Source: Roseivirga misakiensis
GTDB lineage: Bacteria; Bacteroidota; Bacteroidia; Cytophagales; Cyclobacteriaceae
Assembly (NCBI RefSeq): GCF_001747105.1
Contig: NZ_MDGQ01000003.1
Coordinates: 930,001 to 994,000 of the forward strand
DNA: 64,000 nucleotides
Direction: 5' to 3'
In this document: one piece after another, positions 52,681 to 62,338 of the stretch
Layout of the letters: every line of letters starts with the position of its first letter
Numbering within the stretch: the stretch's first letter is position 1
Notes under the pieces: generated by a model
What the model saw: the letters and a program-made list of their open reading frames with translations, nothing else
Databases searched by the model: none
What the model was told of the DNA's origin: nothing
Program-made: the position numbers and the translations under genes

Positions 52681-53493
52681 ATGATTCAACCCCCAAAAGA
52701 TCTTCGAAGGAAAGAAAAGCTTGAGGCCTTTGATCGATTATTGACCATAATGGATGAGTTAAGGCTCAATTGTCCATGGGATAAAAAGCAGACTCTTGAA
52801 ACGATTAGGCACTTAACAATTGAAGAGACTTATGAATTATCGGATGCCATTATCAACGAGAATCTAGATGAGGTTAAAAAGGAGATCGGTGACCTAATGT
52901 TGCATATGGTTTTTTACTCGAAAATCGCAGACGAAAAAGGTGCTTTTGATGTGGCAGATGCGCTCTCGGCGATTAGCGATAAGCTTGTCCATAGACACCC
53001 TCATATTTACGGCGATGTGCAGGCCGATGACGAAGAAGCTGTAAAAGCCAACTGGGAGAAAATCAAATTGAAAGAAAAAGGTAACGTCTCTGTTTTAGGC
53101 GGCGTGCCCAACTCCTTACCCGCTCTGGTAAAGGCCATTAGGATACAAGATAAGGCAAGAGGAATAGGCTTTGATTGGGAGAAAAAAGAACAGGTTTGGG
53201 AAAAGGTCGAAGAGGAAATGCAGGAATTTAAGGATGAATTCAATGTAGATTCCGATACACCGATCGATAAACAAAAGGCTCAAGCAGAATTTGGAGACCT
53301 TCTTTTCTCTTTAGTAAATTATTCCAGATTCATCGATATCGATCCTGAAGAGGCACTGGAACGAACAAATCTCAAATTCATCAAAAGGTTTCAGTACTTA
53401 GAAAGTGAGTCGCAGAAAGACGGCAAAAGCATTTCTGATATGAGTCTAGACGAAATGGATGAATATTGGGAGAGAGCCAAATCAATCAAATGA
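52681..53493 (+). CDS. mazG: nucleoside triphosphate pyrophosphohydrolase MazG
   Basis: A 270-residue all-alpha NTP pyrophosphatase with two MazG repeats. The first has CPWDKKQTLETIRHLTIEE and the metal-binding EIGDLMLHMVFYSKIA. The second has VWEKVEEEMQEF and AEFGDLLFSLVNYSRF. It hydrolyses NTPs or non-canonical nucleotides to NMP and pyrophosphate. Length fits E. coli MazG. The last codon overlaps the chloride-channel ATG as ATGA. Confidence 0.94.
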   Translation: MIQPPKDLRRKEKLEAFDRLLTIMDELRLNCPWDKKQTLETIRHLTIEETYELSDAIINENLDEVKKEIGDLMLHMVFYSKIADEKGAFDVADALSAISDKLVHRHPHIYGDVQADDEEAVKANWEKIKLKEKGNVSVLGGVPNSLPALVKAIRIQDKARGIGFDWEKKEQVWEKVEEEMQEFKDEFNVDSDTPIDKQKAQAEFGDLLFSLVNYSRFIDIDPEEALERTNLKFIKRFQYLESESQKDGKSISDMSLDEMDEYWERAKSIK

Positions 53494-55256
53494 TTTTGAA
53501 AAGGTTACTGGGTAAATTTCTAGTCTGGAGAATCCGACATTTAAGCATTAAGAATTTTGTAATTCTTTTGGCGGGCTTAACGGGTGTTATCGGAGGGCTA
53601 GCCGCAGTTACTTTAAAAGGAACTGTTCATTTCATACAGGCCAAGCTACTTTCATTAGACATCTCTTTTATTCATGTATTTCTACCTGTAGTTGGTATTC
53701 TGGTGACTGCACTCCTAGCCAAATATGTGTTAAAAGAAACTCTAGGCCACGGCGTCACTTCTATTCTTTATTATATATCTAAAAAATCGAGTATCGTCAG
53801 CCGAATTAAAATGTATAGCCGAATGCTAACTTCTGCACTGACCGTCGGCTTTGGAGGTTCTGTCGGTTTGGAGGCACCTATTGTAGTGACAGGATCTGCC
53901 ATCGGATCTAACATTGGGCGCTTAATGCACCTGAACTATAAGCAGAGAACTCTGATGATTGGTTGTGGCGCCGCTGCCGCGATTTCTGGCATCTTTAATT
54001 CACCTGTGGCGGGTGTGATCTTTAGTATAGAAGTCATTTTAAGTGAGGTAACCATTGGAGCGTTTATACCATTACTTATCGCCTCCGTACTTGGTTCCCT
54101 AATATCGATGCTCTTTTCTGGTGACAATGTTTTGTTTTCATTCGATCTAACTGATCCATTTCAAACAAGTGACTTTCTGTTCTACCTTGTCTTGGGTGCT
54201 ATTTGTGGGCTTGTCGCCTATTATTTTACCAATACCACACTGTTTGCCGAGAAATTAGTAGCCAAAATCAAGCGGCCGATATTTAAGGCTATCATAGGCG
54301 GCTTGGCCTTAGGCTTACTTATCTTATTATTCAACCCTCTTTTTGGTGAAGGCTATAATACAATTAAGCTGATCTTAAACGGTCAAGCTTCGGAAGTATT
54401 CAGTAATAGCGAATTGTTCGCAGGAATTTCAGATCCATGGGCCATTGTGGCATTCGCATTTATGGTGCTTTTACTCAAACCATTCGCCACTGGTTTTACA
54501 ATCGGAGCGGGCGGCAATGGCGGTATCTTCGCCCCTTCCCTTTTCATTGGGGGCATTACTGGTTTCTTATTTGCCTCCATTAACAACCTCCTAGACCTAG
54601 GCAAAACACTATCTGTCAGCAACTTTACATTAGTCGGTATGTGTGGTGTTATGAGTGGTGTCTTGCATGCACCATTAACCGCCATTTTCTTGATTGCAGA
54701 AATCACGAGTGGCTATACATTGTTCCTACCCCTGATGCTCGTGTCGGCAGTGGCCTTTAGTGCCAATAGTTATTTTCAAAAGCACTCCTTTTACACGGCC
54801 AAATTGATAGAGTCTGGAGACTTAATACCCTACGATAAGGACAAGCAATTACTCAGTTTGATGAACATTAGCAAATTGATTGAAAAGGATTTATTGACCA
54901 TCCATCCAGAAAATAAGTTGGACGATTTGGTGGATCTTGTCAAAAAATCTAAGCGTAATATCTTTCCAGTAGTGGATGAAAATAATGTCTTAAAAGGCAT
55001 AATCACACTCGATGATATTAGGGAAATCATGTTTGACAGTGAATCTCAGAAAAATGTAATTGTTGGAACATTAATGAGTAAACCGCCTGAAACAGTAAAT
55101 TCTAATGAAAACATGCAGCAGGTTATGGGCAAATTCGAAAAAACAGGCGCTTGGAACTTACCTGTCATCGATAATGATGAATATATAGGCATCGTATCTA
55201 AATCTAGAATTTTCAATACTTACCGCACAAAGCTTAAACGGCAAAATAAAGAATAG
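53490..55256 (+). CDS. ClC-family chloride channel/antiporter with two CBS domains
   Basis: A 588-residue membrane protein from ATG 53490; a TTG 24 bases earlier is less likely because the ATG overlaps the mazG stop. The gating Glu128 lies in GGSVGLEAPIV, and GAGGNGGIFAPSLF is the second anion-selectivity signature. Two cytoplasmic CBS domains follow (about residues 460-515 and 530-585). A conserved Glu at the gate fits either an antiporter or a channel. It would move chloride, perhaps in exchange for protons. Confidence 0.92.
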   Translation: MILKRLLGKFLVWRIRHLSIKNFVILLAGLTGVIGGLAAVTLKGTVHFIQAKLLSLDISFIHVFLPVVGILVTALLAKYVLKETLGHGVTSILYYISKKSSIVSRIKMYSRMLTSALTVGFGGSVGLEAPIVVTGSAIGSNIGRLMHLNYKQRTLMIGCGAAAAISGIFNSPVAGVIFSIEVILSEVTIGAFIPLLIASVLGSLISMLFSGDNVLFSFDLTDPFQTSDFLFYLVLGAICGLVAYYFTNTTLFAEKLVAKIKRPIFKAIIGGLALGLLILLFNPLFGEGYNTIKLILNGQASEVFSNSELFAGISDPWAIVAFAFMVLLLKPFATGFTIGAGGNGGIFAPSLFIGGITGFLFASINNLLDLGKTLSVSNFTLVGMCGVMSGVLHAPLTAIFLIAEITSGYTLFLPLMLVSAVAFSANSYFQKHSFYTAKLIESGDLIPYDKDKQLLSLMNISKLIEKDLLTIHPENKLDDLVDLVKKSKRNIFPVVDENNVLKGIITLDDIREIMFDSESQKNVIVGTLMSKPPETVNSNENMQQVMGKFEKTGAWNLPVIDNDEYIGIVSKSRIFNTYRTKLKRQNKE

Positions 55257-55865
55257 GCTCTCAAAACGGCCTCAAAGTCCCTGAAAACCAACAAGATGAT
55301 TTTTTAGAATTTTTACTTTGATCTAAAATTCAAAATAGTTATCAACAAAATTCTAGTTTTAAATTTTACTCATAACTATCTTTTAATCAGGTGATTATAG
55401 CAATTTTGATAAAGTCTGTGGATAAAAAATCGAAATTGTGGAAAAAAAATGAGCCAAATTTTTGATTCTTTTTTTTGTCTAAAAACTGTCAAAATATCGC
55501 GACAAAAAAAATATGGTTTTACCAGTATTTCGCTTAATATTAAGCTTAAAAAAAATTCAAACTTTTTATACATAAAATTAGTTTGGGCCTACCCCAGCGC
55601 CCAAAAATGTTTTAAATAGTTGATTACCTAAATATTATGAGGGGTCGAATTGGTAACGCTCGTTTTTCACATTCCGATAACTTAAAGCAAACACTAACTG
55701 AAAATTTAAAATTGGCACTATAAGAATAATACAATTTTTGAAAATGAAGAACTTTTCGTTTTAATGGCTGTCAGTTTCAAAAAATTGCATTCCATTAAAT
55801 CCTAGTTCTAGGACTAATTCCTGATAGAATATTAGAAACGGTTTAATTAATTTGAGCAGCCTTTT
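55257..55865. other. 609-base AT-rich intergenic region with DnaA-box-like sites (candidate oriC)
   Basis: No gene is found in either strand. TGTGGATAA (55417-55425) is the exact reverse complement of the DnaA box TTATCCACA. TTATCAACA (55339-55347) and TGTGGAAAA (55437-55445) are one-base variants, and TTTTTCACA (55663-55671) is weaker. The boxes are followed by a very AT-rich stretch (55440-55580) holding a perfect palindrome GCTTAATATTAAGC (55532-55545), and then by a hairpin TTTGGGC/GCCCAAA (55582-55605). This is the make-up of a replication origin, but the flanking genes converge on it and no dnaA or dnaN is nearby. Confidence 0.4.
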
Positions 55866-57398
55866 TTAATCAATATGATCAACGCTCATTAGCTTGAGAA
55901 TGTCATCTAAATATTCTCTGGAATTTGAAAGCCTTGGCACCTTATGCTGGCCACCCAACTTTCCTCGGTTTCTCATCCATTCGTAAAAAGTACCCGGTGC
56001 TGCGTGATGAATAATCGGTTGAGTCAGGGCTAAACTCCTGTGACGTTTGGCATCATAATCAGAGTTAATATCTCTAAGTGTTTCGTCCAGTAACTTTACA
56101 AAACGATCGATATCGTCTGGGTCCTTTTCGAATTCAACTATCCACTCGTGAGCACCTTTTTCATTTTCCTTAAAATACCGCGGTGCAGCTGTAAAGTTAT
56201 TGATCTGCGCTCCCGTTTTTTCCGCGGCCATGGCAATCGCTCTTTCTGCATTTTCGACCACCACTTCTTCACCAAAAGCATTAATGAAATGCTTGGTTCT
56301 GCCCGATATTTTAAATCTAAAAGGGTTAGTAGATGTGAACTGAATGGTATCGCCGATCTTGTAGCGCCAAAGGCCAGCATTTGTAGAAATAATTAAAGCA
56401 TACTGCTCTCCGACCACTACCTCGCTTAAACCTACCGTTTTTGGAGACTCTTTATGAATTTCTGAGAACGGAATGAACTCGTAGTAGATACCATAATCGA
56501 GCATCAGTAGCATATCTTCTGATCCAATTTCATTCTGAATTCCAAAAAAGCCTTCTGAAGCATTATAGGTCTCCAAATAGCGCATTTGATCGGATGGAAT
56601 AATGCTCTTAAAAATACTCTTGTAAGGGCCGAAAGCGACTGCACCATGGAAGAAAACTTCTAGGTTAGGCCAAACTTCATGGATATTATCAACCCCCTTT
56701 AATTCCATAATCTTTTGAAGCAATATGATGGTCCAAGTCGGCACGCCTGAAATACTTGTGACGTTTTCATCCATGGTATGCTTTGCCATGAGATCAATCT
56801 TGGATTCCCATTCTTCTAGGAGCGCAATATCTAATGTGGGTGTTCTAACGAACTTAGTCCAATAAGGAAGATTGGACATAATTACCGCGGAAACGTCGCC
56901 ATAGAATGATTCACTATTGCTATCAAATTGGTTGATTTGCTGGCTTCCACCAATTGTAAGTCCTTTTCCATCAAACATTTTAGTCTGTGGATAATTGTTA
57001 CAATAAATAGAAAGCATATCCTTACCACCTTTAAAGTGGCACTCTTCTAATGCTTCATAGGAAACGGGTATAAACTTACTTCTTGCGTTGGTGGTACCCG
57101 ATGATTTAGCAAACCACTTGACATCTGACGGCCACAGGAGGTTTTGTTCTCCTGCCATATTTCGTTCTATATAGGGGCAAATGTCTTCGTATGAAGAAAT
57201 TGGAATGAGTTTCCTAAACTGTTCTTCAGTATGAACGTCGGCAAAACCGTGGGTGCGACCAAATTCAGTGTTTCGGCCTGTGGTTACCAGTTTTTTAAAT
57301 AGTTCCTCCTGAACATCATGAGGGTATTTCATGAATAGCTCAATCTGATGCATGCGTTTCTTCATGACCCAGGTGAGAATGGAATTCAGGATTGCCAA
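55866..57398 (-). CDS. GH3 auxin-responsive-like acyl-adenylate family protein
   Basis: A 510-residue protein of the plant GH3-like group, ANL-superfamily enzymes that activate a carboxylate with ATP. Visible motifs are KSSGTTNARSKFIPVS (ATP loop), EVFFHGAVAFGPY, YNASEGFFGIQNE and the C-terminal ISGRTKHFINAFGEEV with a catalytic-type Lys. The bacterial substrate is unknown. The TTG at 57398 is favoured over ATG 57365 because the region between (LNSILTW) fits my recollection of the family N-terminus and TTG leaves a three-base gap to lptB. It lies in one operon with lptB and recJ. Confidence 0.85.
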   Translation of the reverse strand: MAILNSILTWVMKKRMHQIELFMKYPHDVQEELFKKLVTTGRNTEFGRTHGFADVHTEEQFRKLIPISSYEDICPYIERNMAGEQNLLWPSDVKWFAKSSGTTNARSKFIPVSYEALEECHFKGGKDMLSIYCNNYPQTKMFDGKGLTIGGSQQINQFDSNSESFYGDVSAVIMSNLPYWTKFVRTPTLDIALLEEWESKIDLMAKHTMDENVTSISGVPTWTIILLQKIMELKGVDNIHEVWPNLEVFFHGAVAFGPYKSIFKSIIPSDQMRYLETYNASEGFFGIQNEIGSEDMLLMLDYGIYYEFIPFSEIHKESPKTVGLSEVVVGEQYALIISTNAGLWRYKIGDTIQFTSTNPFRFKISGRTKHFINAFGEEVVVENAERAIAMAAEKTGAQINNFTAAPRYFKENEKGAHEWIVEFEKDPDDIDRFVKLLDETLRDINSDYDAKRHRSLALTQPIIHHAAPGTFYEWMRNRGKLGGQHKVPRLSNSREYLDDILKLMSVDHID

Positions 57399-57401
57399 AG
57401 C

Positions 57402-58133
57402 TTAAATTTTTCTTTTCAACTCAAAGTGTTTTCCAAGATACACTTTTCTGACTTGTTCATCAGCAGCTAGTTCTTCGGCTGTACCAGCTTTTAGAAGTTT
57501 ACCCTCGAACATTAGGTATGCTCTATCTGTAATTGACAGGGTTTCTTGAACATTGTGATCGGTGATTAGAATACCAATATTTCTGTCCTTTAGCTTGGCG
57601 ACAATGGTTTGGATTTCCTCCACTGCGATTGGGTCTACCCCAGCAAATGGTTCATCAAGCAATACAAAGTTGGGGTCTACCGAAAGTGCTCTCGCAATTT
57701 CTGTTCGGCGCCTTTCACCTCCCGAAAGCACCCGCCCTAAGTTTTTCCGCACGTGCGTTAGGCTAAACTCTTCCAGCAAGGACTCCATTTTTTCCTTCTG
57801 CACTTGCTTGGGTAGCTTAGTCATTTCGAGCACTGCCATTATATTCTGCTCCACCGTAAGTTTTCGAAAAACCGACGGCTCTTGGGCCAAATATCCCAAG
57901 CCCGCTTGGGCCCTCTTGAACATTGGTAGTGCGGTAATATCCTCACCGTCTAACAAAACATGGCCTTCATTTGGTCTTACAAGGCCAACAATCATATAAA
58001 AGGTGGTGGTTTTTCCCGCACCATTTGGCCCGAGTAACCCAACAATTTCTCCTTGCTTTACCTCAACTGAAACATCGTTGACTACTTTTCTCTTTTTGTA
58101 GGTTTTAACAAGGTGCTCAGCAGATAACTTCAT
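57402..58133 (-). CDS. lptB: LPS export ABC transporter ATP-binding protein
   Basis: A 243-residue ABC ATPase. Walker [10 protein letters not shown] (35-43), Q-loop in YLAQEPSVF, signature LSGGERRR, Walker [13 protein letters not shown] and switch His in ITDHNV are all intact. The LptB-specific [10 protein letters not shown] segment and the C-terminal [13 protein letters not shown] support assignment to LptB. It powers LptFG to take LPS out of the inner membrane toward the outer membrane. It is co-transcribed with recJ (20-base gap). Confidence 0.93.
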   Translation of the reverse strand: MKLSAEHLVKTYKKRKVVNDVSVEVKQGEIVGLLGPNGAGKTTTFYMIVGLVRPNEGHVLLDGEDITALPMFKRAQAGLGYLAQEPSVFRKLTVEQNIMAVLEMTKLPKQVQKEKMESLLEEFSLTHVRKNLGRVLSGGERRRTEIARALSVDPNFVLLDEPFAGVDPIAVEEIQTIVAKLKDRNIGILITDHNVQETLSITDRAYLMFEGKLLKAGTAEELAADEQVRKVYLGKHFELKRKI

Positions 58134-58152
58134 TTCTGTAAAAATACGCTAA

Positions 58153-59853
58153 TCAATCAAACTTGAGGTCTTTTAGGAAGAGTTGGAGCGATTTTCTTCC
58201 ACGAAAATCATTTTCTTCTACCGAAAATGCGATATGAAATCGCATTCCACTACCGACTAAATCGGCATACTCTGCAAACCCAAAACCGATCACATCGTAA
58301 GCAACATTCGTACCTTCTTGTCTGACTGTGAATTTTAAATGCTGTTCTTTTAGGACTTTAACATTTTCGGCGTAAACATCTTCGGTTACAAGCAGGGGTT
58401 GTGGATTTCCTGGCCCAAATGGGGCCATTTGTGAGATAATACTATAAAATCGATCGTTGATGTCTTCTAAATTCACAAGACTATCAATATTAATAGCTGG
58501 TGTTAGCTGATCTTCGGTAATATCTCTTGAAACTACCTCCTCGAATTTTTTTCTAAAGGCATCCACATTATCGATCGGCATGGTAACTCCTGCGGCATAC
58601 ATATGTCCTCCATATTGCTCAAGCAAATCTGAACATTCGCTTATTGCGGCGTAAACATCAAACCCCATCACCGATCTAGCCGAGCCAGTAACCATGTCAT
58701 TAGATTCAGTTAGAATTACCGTGGGTTTATAAAACTTATCGATGCACCTAGAAGCTACGATCCCGATGACACCTTTGTGCCAATCCTCTTTATATAAAAC
58801 TGTGGACTTTGCATTTCGAAATTCCTCATTTGACATGATCATTTCCAGTGCTTCTTCGGTATTTGCGCTGTCAAAATTTCTTCTAGCGTCATTTTTATCG
58901 TTTACCGTGGCGGCCAAGCTTAACGCCTCCTCTTCGGTACTGGCTAATAACAAGTCTACAGCCGCGCCAGCATCATCCATTCTTCCGGCCGCATTTATTC
59001 TAGGGCCTATACCAAACACAATACTTGAAATGGTGAGTTCTTTTTGTGCTCTACACAGCTCAATAAGTGCTTTAAGTCCTGGTCTAGGGTCTTGATTTAC
59101 CTTTTGCAATCCAAAAAATGCCATCACTCGGTTTTCCCCAGTAATCGGTACTATATCCGAAGCAATACTTACGGCTAGTAAATCCAAATACGGGTAGAGT
59201 TTGGTCAATGCTATGCCAGATTGGATGCAGAAACCTTGCAATAACTTAAAACCAACGCCACACCCCGATAGGTCTTTATATGGGTATTCGCAATCAGCTC
59301 GCTTTGGGTCTAAAACTGCATATGCAGCAGGCAACTCATCTCCTGGAGTATGATGGTCACAGATGATCACATCTAGCCCAAGATCGTTGGCCTCTTTCAC
59401 GCGATCAACGGCTTTTATCCCACAATCTAAGGTGATTATCAAGGAGTATCCTGCCTCTTTGGCGTATTGAATGCCTTGACTCGAAACACCGTAACCCTCT
59501 TTATACCGATTTGGGATATAGTATCCGAGGTTATCATAGAACTCATTCAAAAATCCGAAGCAAGTGGCGACTGACGTAGTGCCGTCCACATCATAATCAC
59601 CGTAAATCATGATTTTTTCACCATTACCGATCGCATCGGTTAGTCGATTTACGGCTTTCGCCATATCTTTCATTAAGAAAGGATCGTGTAAATGATCTAA
59701 GGAAGGACGAAAGAAGGTTTTGGCCTCTTCAAAAGTAGAAACGCCTCTCTGCTCCAATAACTTGGCTATTGTCTCATTTATCTTGACTTCTTCTTGAAGT
59801 ACATTGAGTACATCAGGATTATGCCCCTCTTCAAATAGCCACCGTTTCTGCAT
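58153..59853 (-). CDS. recJ: single-stranded-DNA-specific 5'-3' exonuclease
   Basis: A 566-residue DHH-family nuclease. MIYGDYDVDGTTS holds the first metal-binding Asp residues and VIICDHHTPGD the DHH motif; DPKRADCEYPYKDLSGCG, FGIGPRINAAGRMDDA and the DHHA1 part (YGGHMYAAGV) follow. It degrades single-stranded DNA 5' to 3' in mismatch repair and recombination. The length equals typical RecJ. First gene of the recJ-lptB-GH3 unit. Confidence 0.94.
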   Translation of the reverse strand: MQKRWLFEEGHNPDVLNVLQEEVKINETIAKLLEQRGVSTFEEAKTFFRPSLDHLHDPFLMKDMAKAVNRLTDAIGNGEKIMIYGDYDVDGTTSVATCFGFLNEFYDNLGYYIPNRYKEGYGVSSQGIQYAKEAGYSLIITLDCGIKAVDRVKEANDLGLDVIICDHHTPGDELPAAYAVLDPKRADCEYPYKDLSGCGVGFKLLQGFCIQSGIALTKLYPYLDLLAVSIASDIVPITGENRVMAFFGLQKVNQDPRPGLKALIELCRAQKELTISSIVFGIGPRINAAGRMDDAGAAVDLLLASTEEEALSLAATVNDKNDARRNFDSANTEEALEMIMSNEEFRNAKSTVLYKEDWHKGVIGIVASRCIDKFYKPTVILTESNDMVTGSARSVMGFDVYAAISECSDLLEQYGGHMYAAGVTMPIDNVDAFRKKFEEVVSRDITEDQLTPAINIDSLVNLEDINDRFYSIISQMAPFGPGNPQPLLVTEDVYAENVKVLKEQHLKFTVRQEGTNVAYDVIGFGFAEYADLVGSGMRFHIAFSVEENDFRGRKSLQLFLKDLKFD

Positions 59854-59888
59854 AAGTTAAATTTAAGGGTTAATCAGTTATTTGGGCA

Positions 59889-59918
59889 CAAAAAAACAGT
59901 GCCCTCAAGAAGGCACTG
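59889..59918 (-). terminator. rho-independent terminator (minus strand)
   Basis: On the minus strand CAGTGCC pairs with GGCACTG (plus-strand arms 59897-59903 and 59912-59918) and is followed by eight T. It ends the transcript of the SPOR-like protein gene just before recJ. Confidence 0.9.
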
Positions 59919-59938
59919 CTAAGATAAATTCAAAAATA

Positions 59939-60592
59939 CTAGTTAGACACTTTCTTAATGTCTAGTACATCTTTAAGTGGAACACGCTTGCCATCTCTGT
60001 AAGGGACAATCCAAGCATCTTCAACTCCCATTTCTCTTAAATACCTTTTTAATACGTTGGCGTCATCATAATTTCTAAAATTGCCTATCACATACTTTCT
60101 CAGCTCTTCCATTTCCTCTTCAGAGAAATCTTTCGAACTGTTAGCATATTTATTTAGATCAATTTTACGAAACGCACCTACTTGCACTTTGAACACTACA
60201 CCAACGCTGAAATCTTCTCCGCCATCTCTTTCAACCTTCATAGGAAGTCGATTTGGTTGAGATTTTAAGTTATTAATTTCACGCTGTGACACTTGATAAG
60301 CAGCTTGCATTCGAGTAACCTGCTTTTGCAACTCACTGATCTTATCATCTTTGCTTGACAATTGTCTCTCCAGATTTTCGATCTCTCCCTGACTGGCCGC
60401 TATTTGAGCCTTCTGTGCAACATTTTCATCAGAAAGCCTTTTAAACTCCTCTACTGTAAGTTTCTTTTTTCGCTTTTTCCACTCACTGAGCTCTTTCTTA
60501 GTCAGTGGTCTTACATCTATGGTCTGGGCTAATGCCGCCGTGGCAACAAAAACACCAAGAAGGATGGTAAAAAGTGCTTTTTGACCTTTCAT
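59939..60592 (-). CDS. exported coiled-coil protein with SPOR-like C-terminus
   Basis: A 217-residue protein with signal peptide (TAALAQ, cut near residue 22). A basic region is followed by a coiled coil (about 50-110: LSDENVAQKAQIAASQGE, SSKDDKISELQKQVTRMQ). The C-terminal domain (about 125-205) contains FKVQVGAFRKIDL and GNFRNYDDANVLKRYLREMG, the pattern of SPOR domains that bind denuded peptidoglycan. It may act at the cell wall or septum. Its own terminator separates it from recJ. Confidence 0.85.
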   Translation of the reverse strand: MKGQKALFTILLGVFVATAALAQTIDVRPLTKKELSEWKKRKKKLTVEEFKRLSDENVAQKAQIAASQGEIENLERQLSSKDDKISELQKQVTRMQAAYQVSQREINNLKSQPNRLPMKVERDGGEDFSVGVVFKVQVGAFRKIDLNKYANSSKDFSEEEMEELRKYVIGNFRNYDDANVLKRYLREMGVEDAWIVPYRDGKRVPLKDVLDIKKVSN

Positions 60593-60635
60593 TTGGGTAA
60601 AATTAGATTCAGAAATACAAGTTATGACAATAACA

Positions 60636-62036
60636 TCAGCTTTTCAAACTACCAATCATATCCTCAGGTCTCACCCACTCGTCGAATTCTTCGGCGCTTA
60701 AGTACCCCAGGTTTACTGATTCTTCTTTCAAGGTAGTGCCGTTTTCATGGGCTGTTTTGGCAATTTTTGCCGCCTTCTCATAACCAATTTTCGTATTCAA
60801 CGCGGTTACTAACATTAAAGAGTTATTCAAGTGCTGCTGGATACTTTTATGGTTTGGTTCTATGCCGATCGCACAGTTCTGTTCGAAAGAAACGCAAGCA
60901 TCACCGATCAAACGGGCCGATTGCAATAAGTTGTAAGCCATAACTGGTTTAAACACGTTCAATTCGTAGTGACCTTGTGCGCCAGCTACTGATACGGTAG
61001 TGTCATTACCCATAACTTGTGCACAAACCATGGTCATGGCTTCACATTGCGTAGGATTTACTTTACCTGGCATAATTGAAGAGCCCGGCTCATTAGACGG
61101 GATAATGATTTCTCCGATACCCGACCTTGGCCCTGAAGCTAGCATTCTAATGTCGTTCGCGATCTTGTTCAGTGAAACAGCTAGCTGTTTTAACGCACCA
61201 TGTGTTTCCACAAAAGCATCGTGAGCCGCTAAGGCTTCAAACTTATTCTCAGCAGAAACAAACGGCAGTCCTGTAAACTCTGCTATTTTCTTTGCGACTA
61301 AAGGAGCATATCCTTCAGGTGTATTGATTCCAGTACCTACAGCAGTTCCCCCCAAGGCCAACTCTGAAAGGTGGGCCAAAGTATTCTTCAAAGCTTTCAG
61401 TCCATGATCTAATTGAGAAACATAACCCGAAAATTCTTGTCCTAGAGTAAGCGGTGTAGCATCCATTAAGTGTGTTCTACCAATCTTAACCACATTCATA
61501 AAAGCCTCAGACTTGGCCTTCAGGGTATTCCTTAATTGTTCAACACCCGGAATAGTAGTTTCAATTATCATTTTATAGGCAGCAATGTGCATCCCTGTTG
61601 GGTATGTATCATTGGATGATTGAGATTTATTCACATCATCGTTGGGATGAATAAACGTTTTACCCTCGCCCAGTTTGTTACCCGCCAAAACGTGTGATCT
61701 GTTGGCAACCACTTCGTTTACATTCATATTAGACTGCGTACCTGAACCTGTCTGCCAAACAACCAAAGGAAATTGATCATCCAGCGAACCTGTTAGGATC
61801 TCATCGCAAACAGCAGAAATCAAATCACGCTTTTCTTCACTCAAAACGCCTAGCTCACAATTGGTATGCGCAGCGGCTTTTTTCAAATAAGCAAAGCCAT
61901 GTACCACTTCTAGCGGCATGCTAGCCTCCGGTCCTATTTTAAAGTTATTGCGAGATCTTTGTGTTTGGGCTCCCCAGTACTTGTCTGCTGGTACTTCCAC
62001 ATCGCCCATTGTATCTTTTTCTATTCTGTATTCCAT
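60636..62036 (-). CDS. fumC: fumarate hydratase, class II
   Basis: A 466-residue fumarase that interconverts fumarate and L-malate in the TCA cycle. The signature [15 protein letters not shown] carries the catalytic flexible loop Ser, and [17 protein letters not shown] and [18 protein letters not shown] form the rest of the active site at the tetramer interface. Full length; the iron-sulphur-free class. A perfect -7 box lies 26 bases upstream of its ATG. Confidence 0.95.
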   Translation of the reverse strand: MEYRIEKDTMGDVEVPADKYWGAQTQRSRNNFKIGPEASMPLEVVHGFAYLKKAAAHTNCELGVLSEEKRDLISAVCDEILTGSLDDQFPLVVWQTGSGTQSNMNVNEVVANRSHVLAGNKLGEGKTFIHPNDDVNKSQSSNDTYPTGMHIAAYKMIIETTIPGVEQLRNTLKAKSEAFMNVVKIGRTHLMDATPLTLGQEFSGYVSQLDHGLKALKNTLAHLSELALGGTAVGTGINTPEGYAPLVAKKIAEFTGLPFVSAENKFEALAAHDAFVETHGALKQLAVSLNKIANDIRMLASGPRSGIGEIIIPSNEPGSSIMPGKVNPTQCEAMTMVCAQVMGNDTTVSVAGAQGHYELNVFKPVMAYNLLQSARLIGDACVSFEQNCAIGIEPNHKSIQQHLNNSLMLVTALNTKIGYEKAAKIAKTAHENGTTLKEESVNLGYLSAEEFDEWVRPEDMIGSLKS

Positions 62037-62062
62037 AGTGAATGAGATGTTTTAAAGCTATT

Positions 62063-62070
62063 CAAAATTA
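62063..62070 (-). promoter_or_regulatory. -7 promoter box of fumC
   Basis: On the minus strand this reads TAATTTTG, a perfect TAnnTTTG box. A good -33 TTG is not seen at the normal distance. Confidence 0.55.
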
Positions 62071-62158
62071 GGCATTGGGGTGTTTAGGATAAAGGAAAAC
62101 TACGGTTATTCACCGAACGGTAGCGTGAAGCAAAAAATCTTAGTCGAAAGCTCTGACC

Positions 62159-62188
62159 GTTTACCGAGACATGGCGTTTGTTTACCGA
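62159..62188 (+). repeat. direct repeat GTTTACCGA spaced by 21 bases
   Basis: GTTTACCGA occurs at 62159-62167 and 62180-62188, 21 bases (two helical turns) apart, with a related ATTCACCGA at 62108-62116. This lies in the 302-base gap between fumC and the LiaF-like gene. The spacing is that of paired response-regulator sites. Nothing else is recognisable in the gap apart from the fumC promoter. Confidence 0.4.
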
Positions 62189-62338
62189 TTTCACGAACCA
62201 TTTTGGTAGGTGATCGGCGTACATTTGAATAGTCAAAAACAACAAAACAACTTTGGTCGGTACGTCTCTTTGGTCGGAGACATTAAAAGCCCAAAAGTCA
62301 AAACTCAAAAAACAACGAAACGCAAAAAGCTAACAATC

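Noticed and set aside
55801-55812. CCTAGTTCTAGG short palindrome
   Set aside because: Arms are only five bases and no gene start or T-run is placed to make it meaningful.
57562-57999. 145-residue frame antisense to lptB
   Set aside because: It mirrors the ABC ATPase motifs on the other strand; no independent evidence.
62084-62308. 74-residue minus-strand frame upstream of fumC
   Set aside because: It lies in the intergenic promoter/repeat region, is basic and aromatic without any motif, and would cover the direct repeats.
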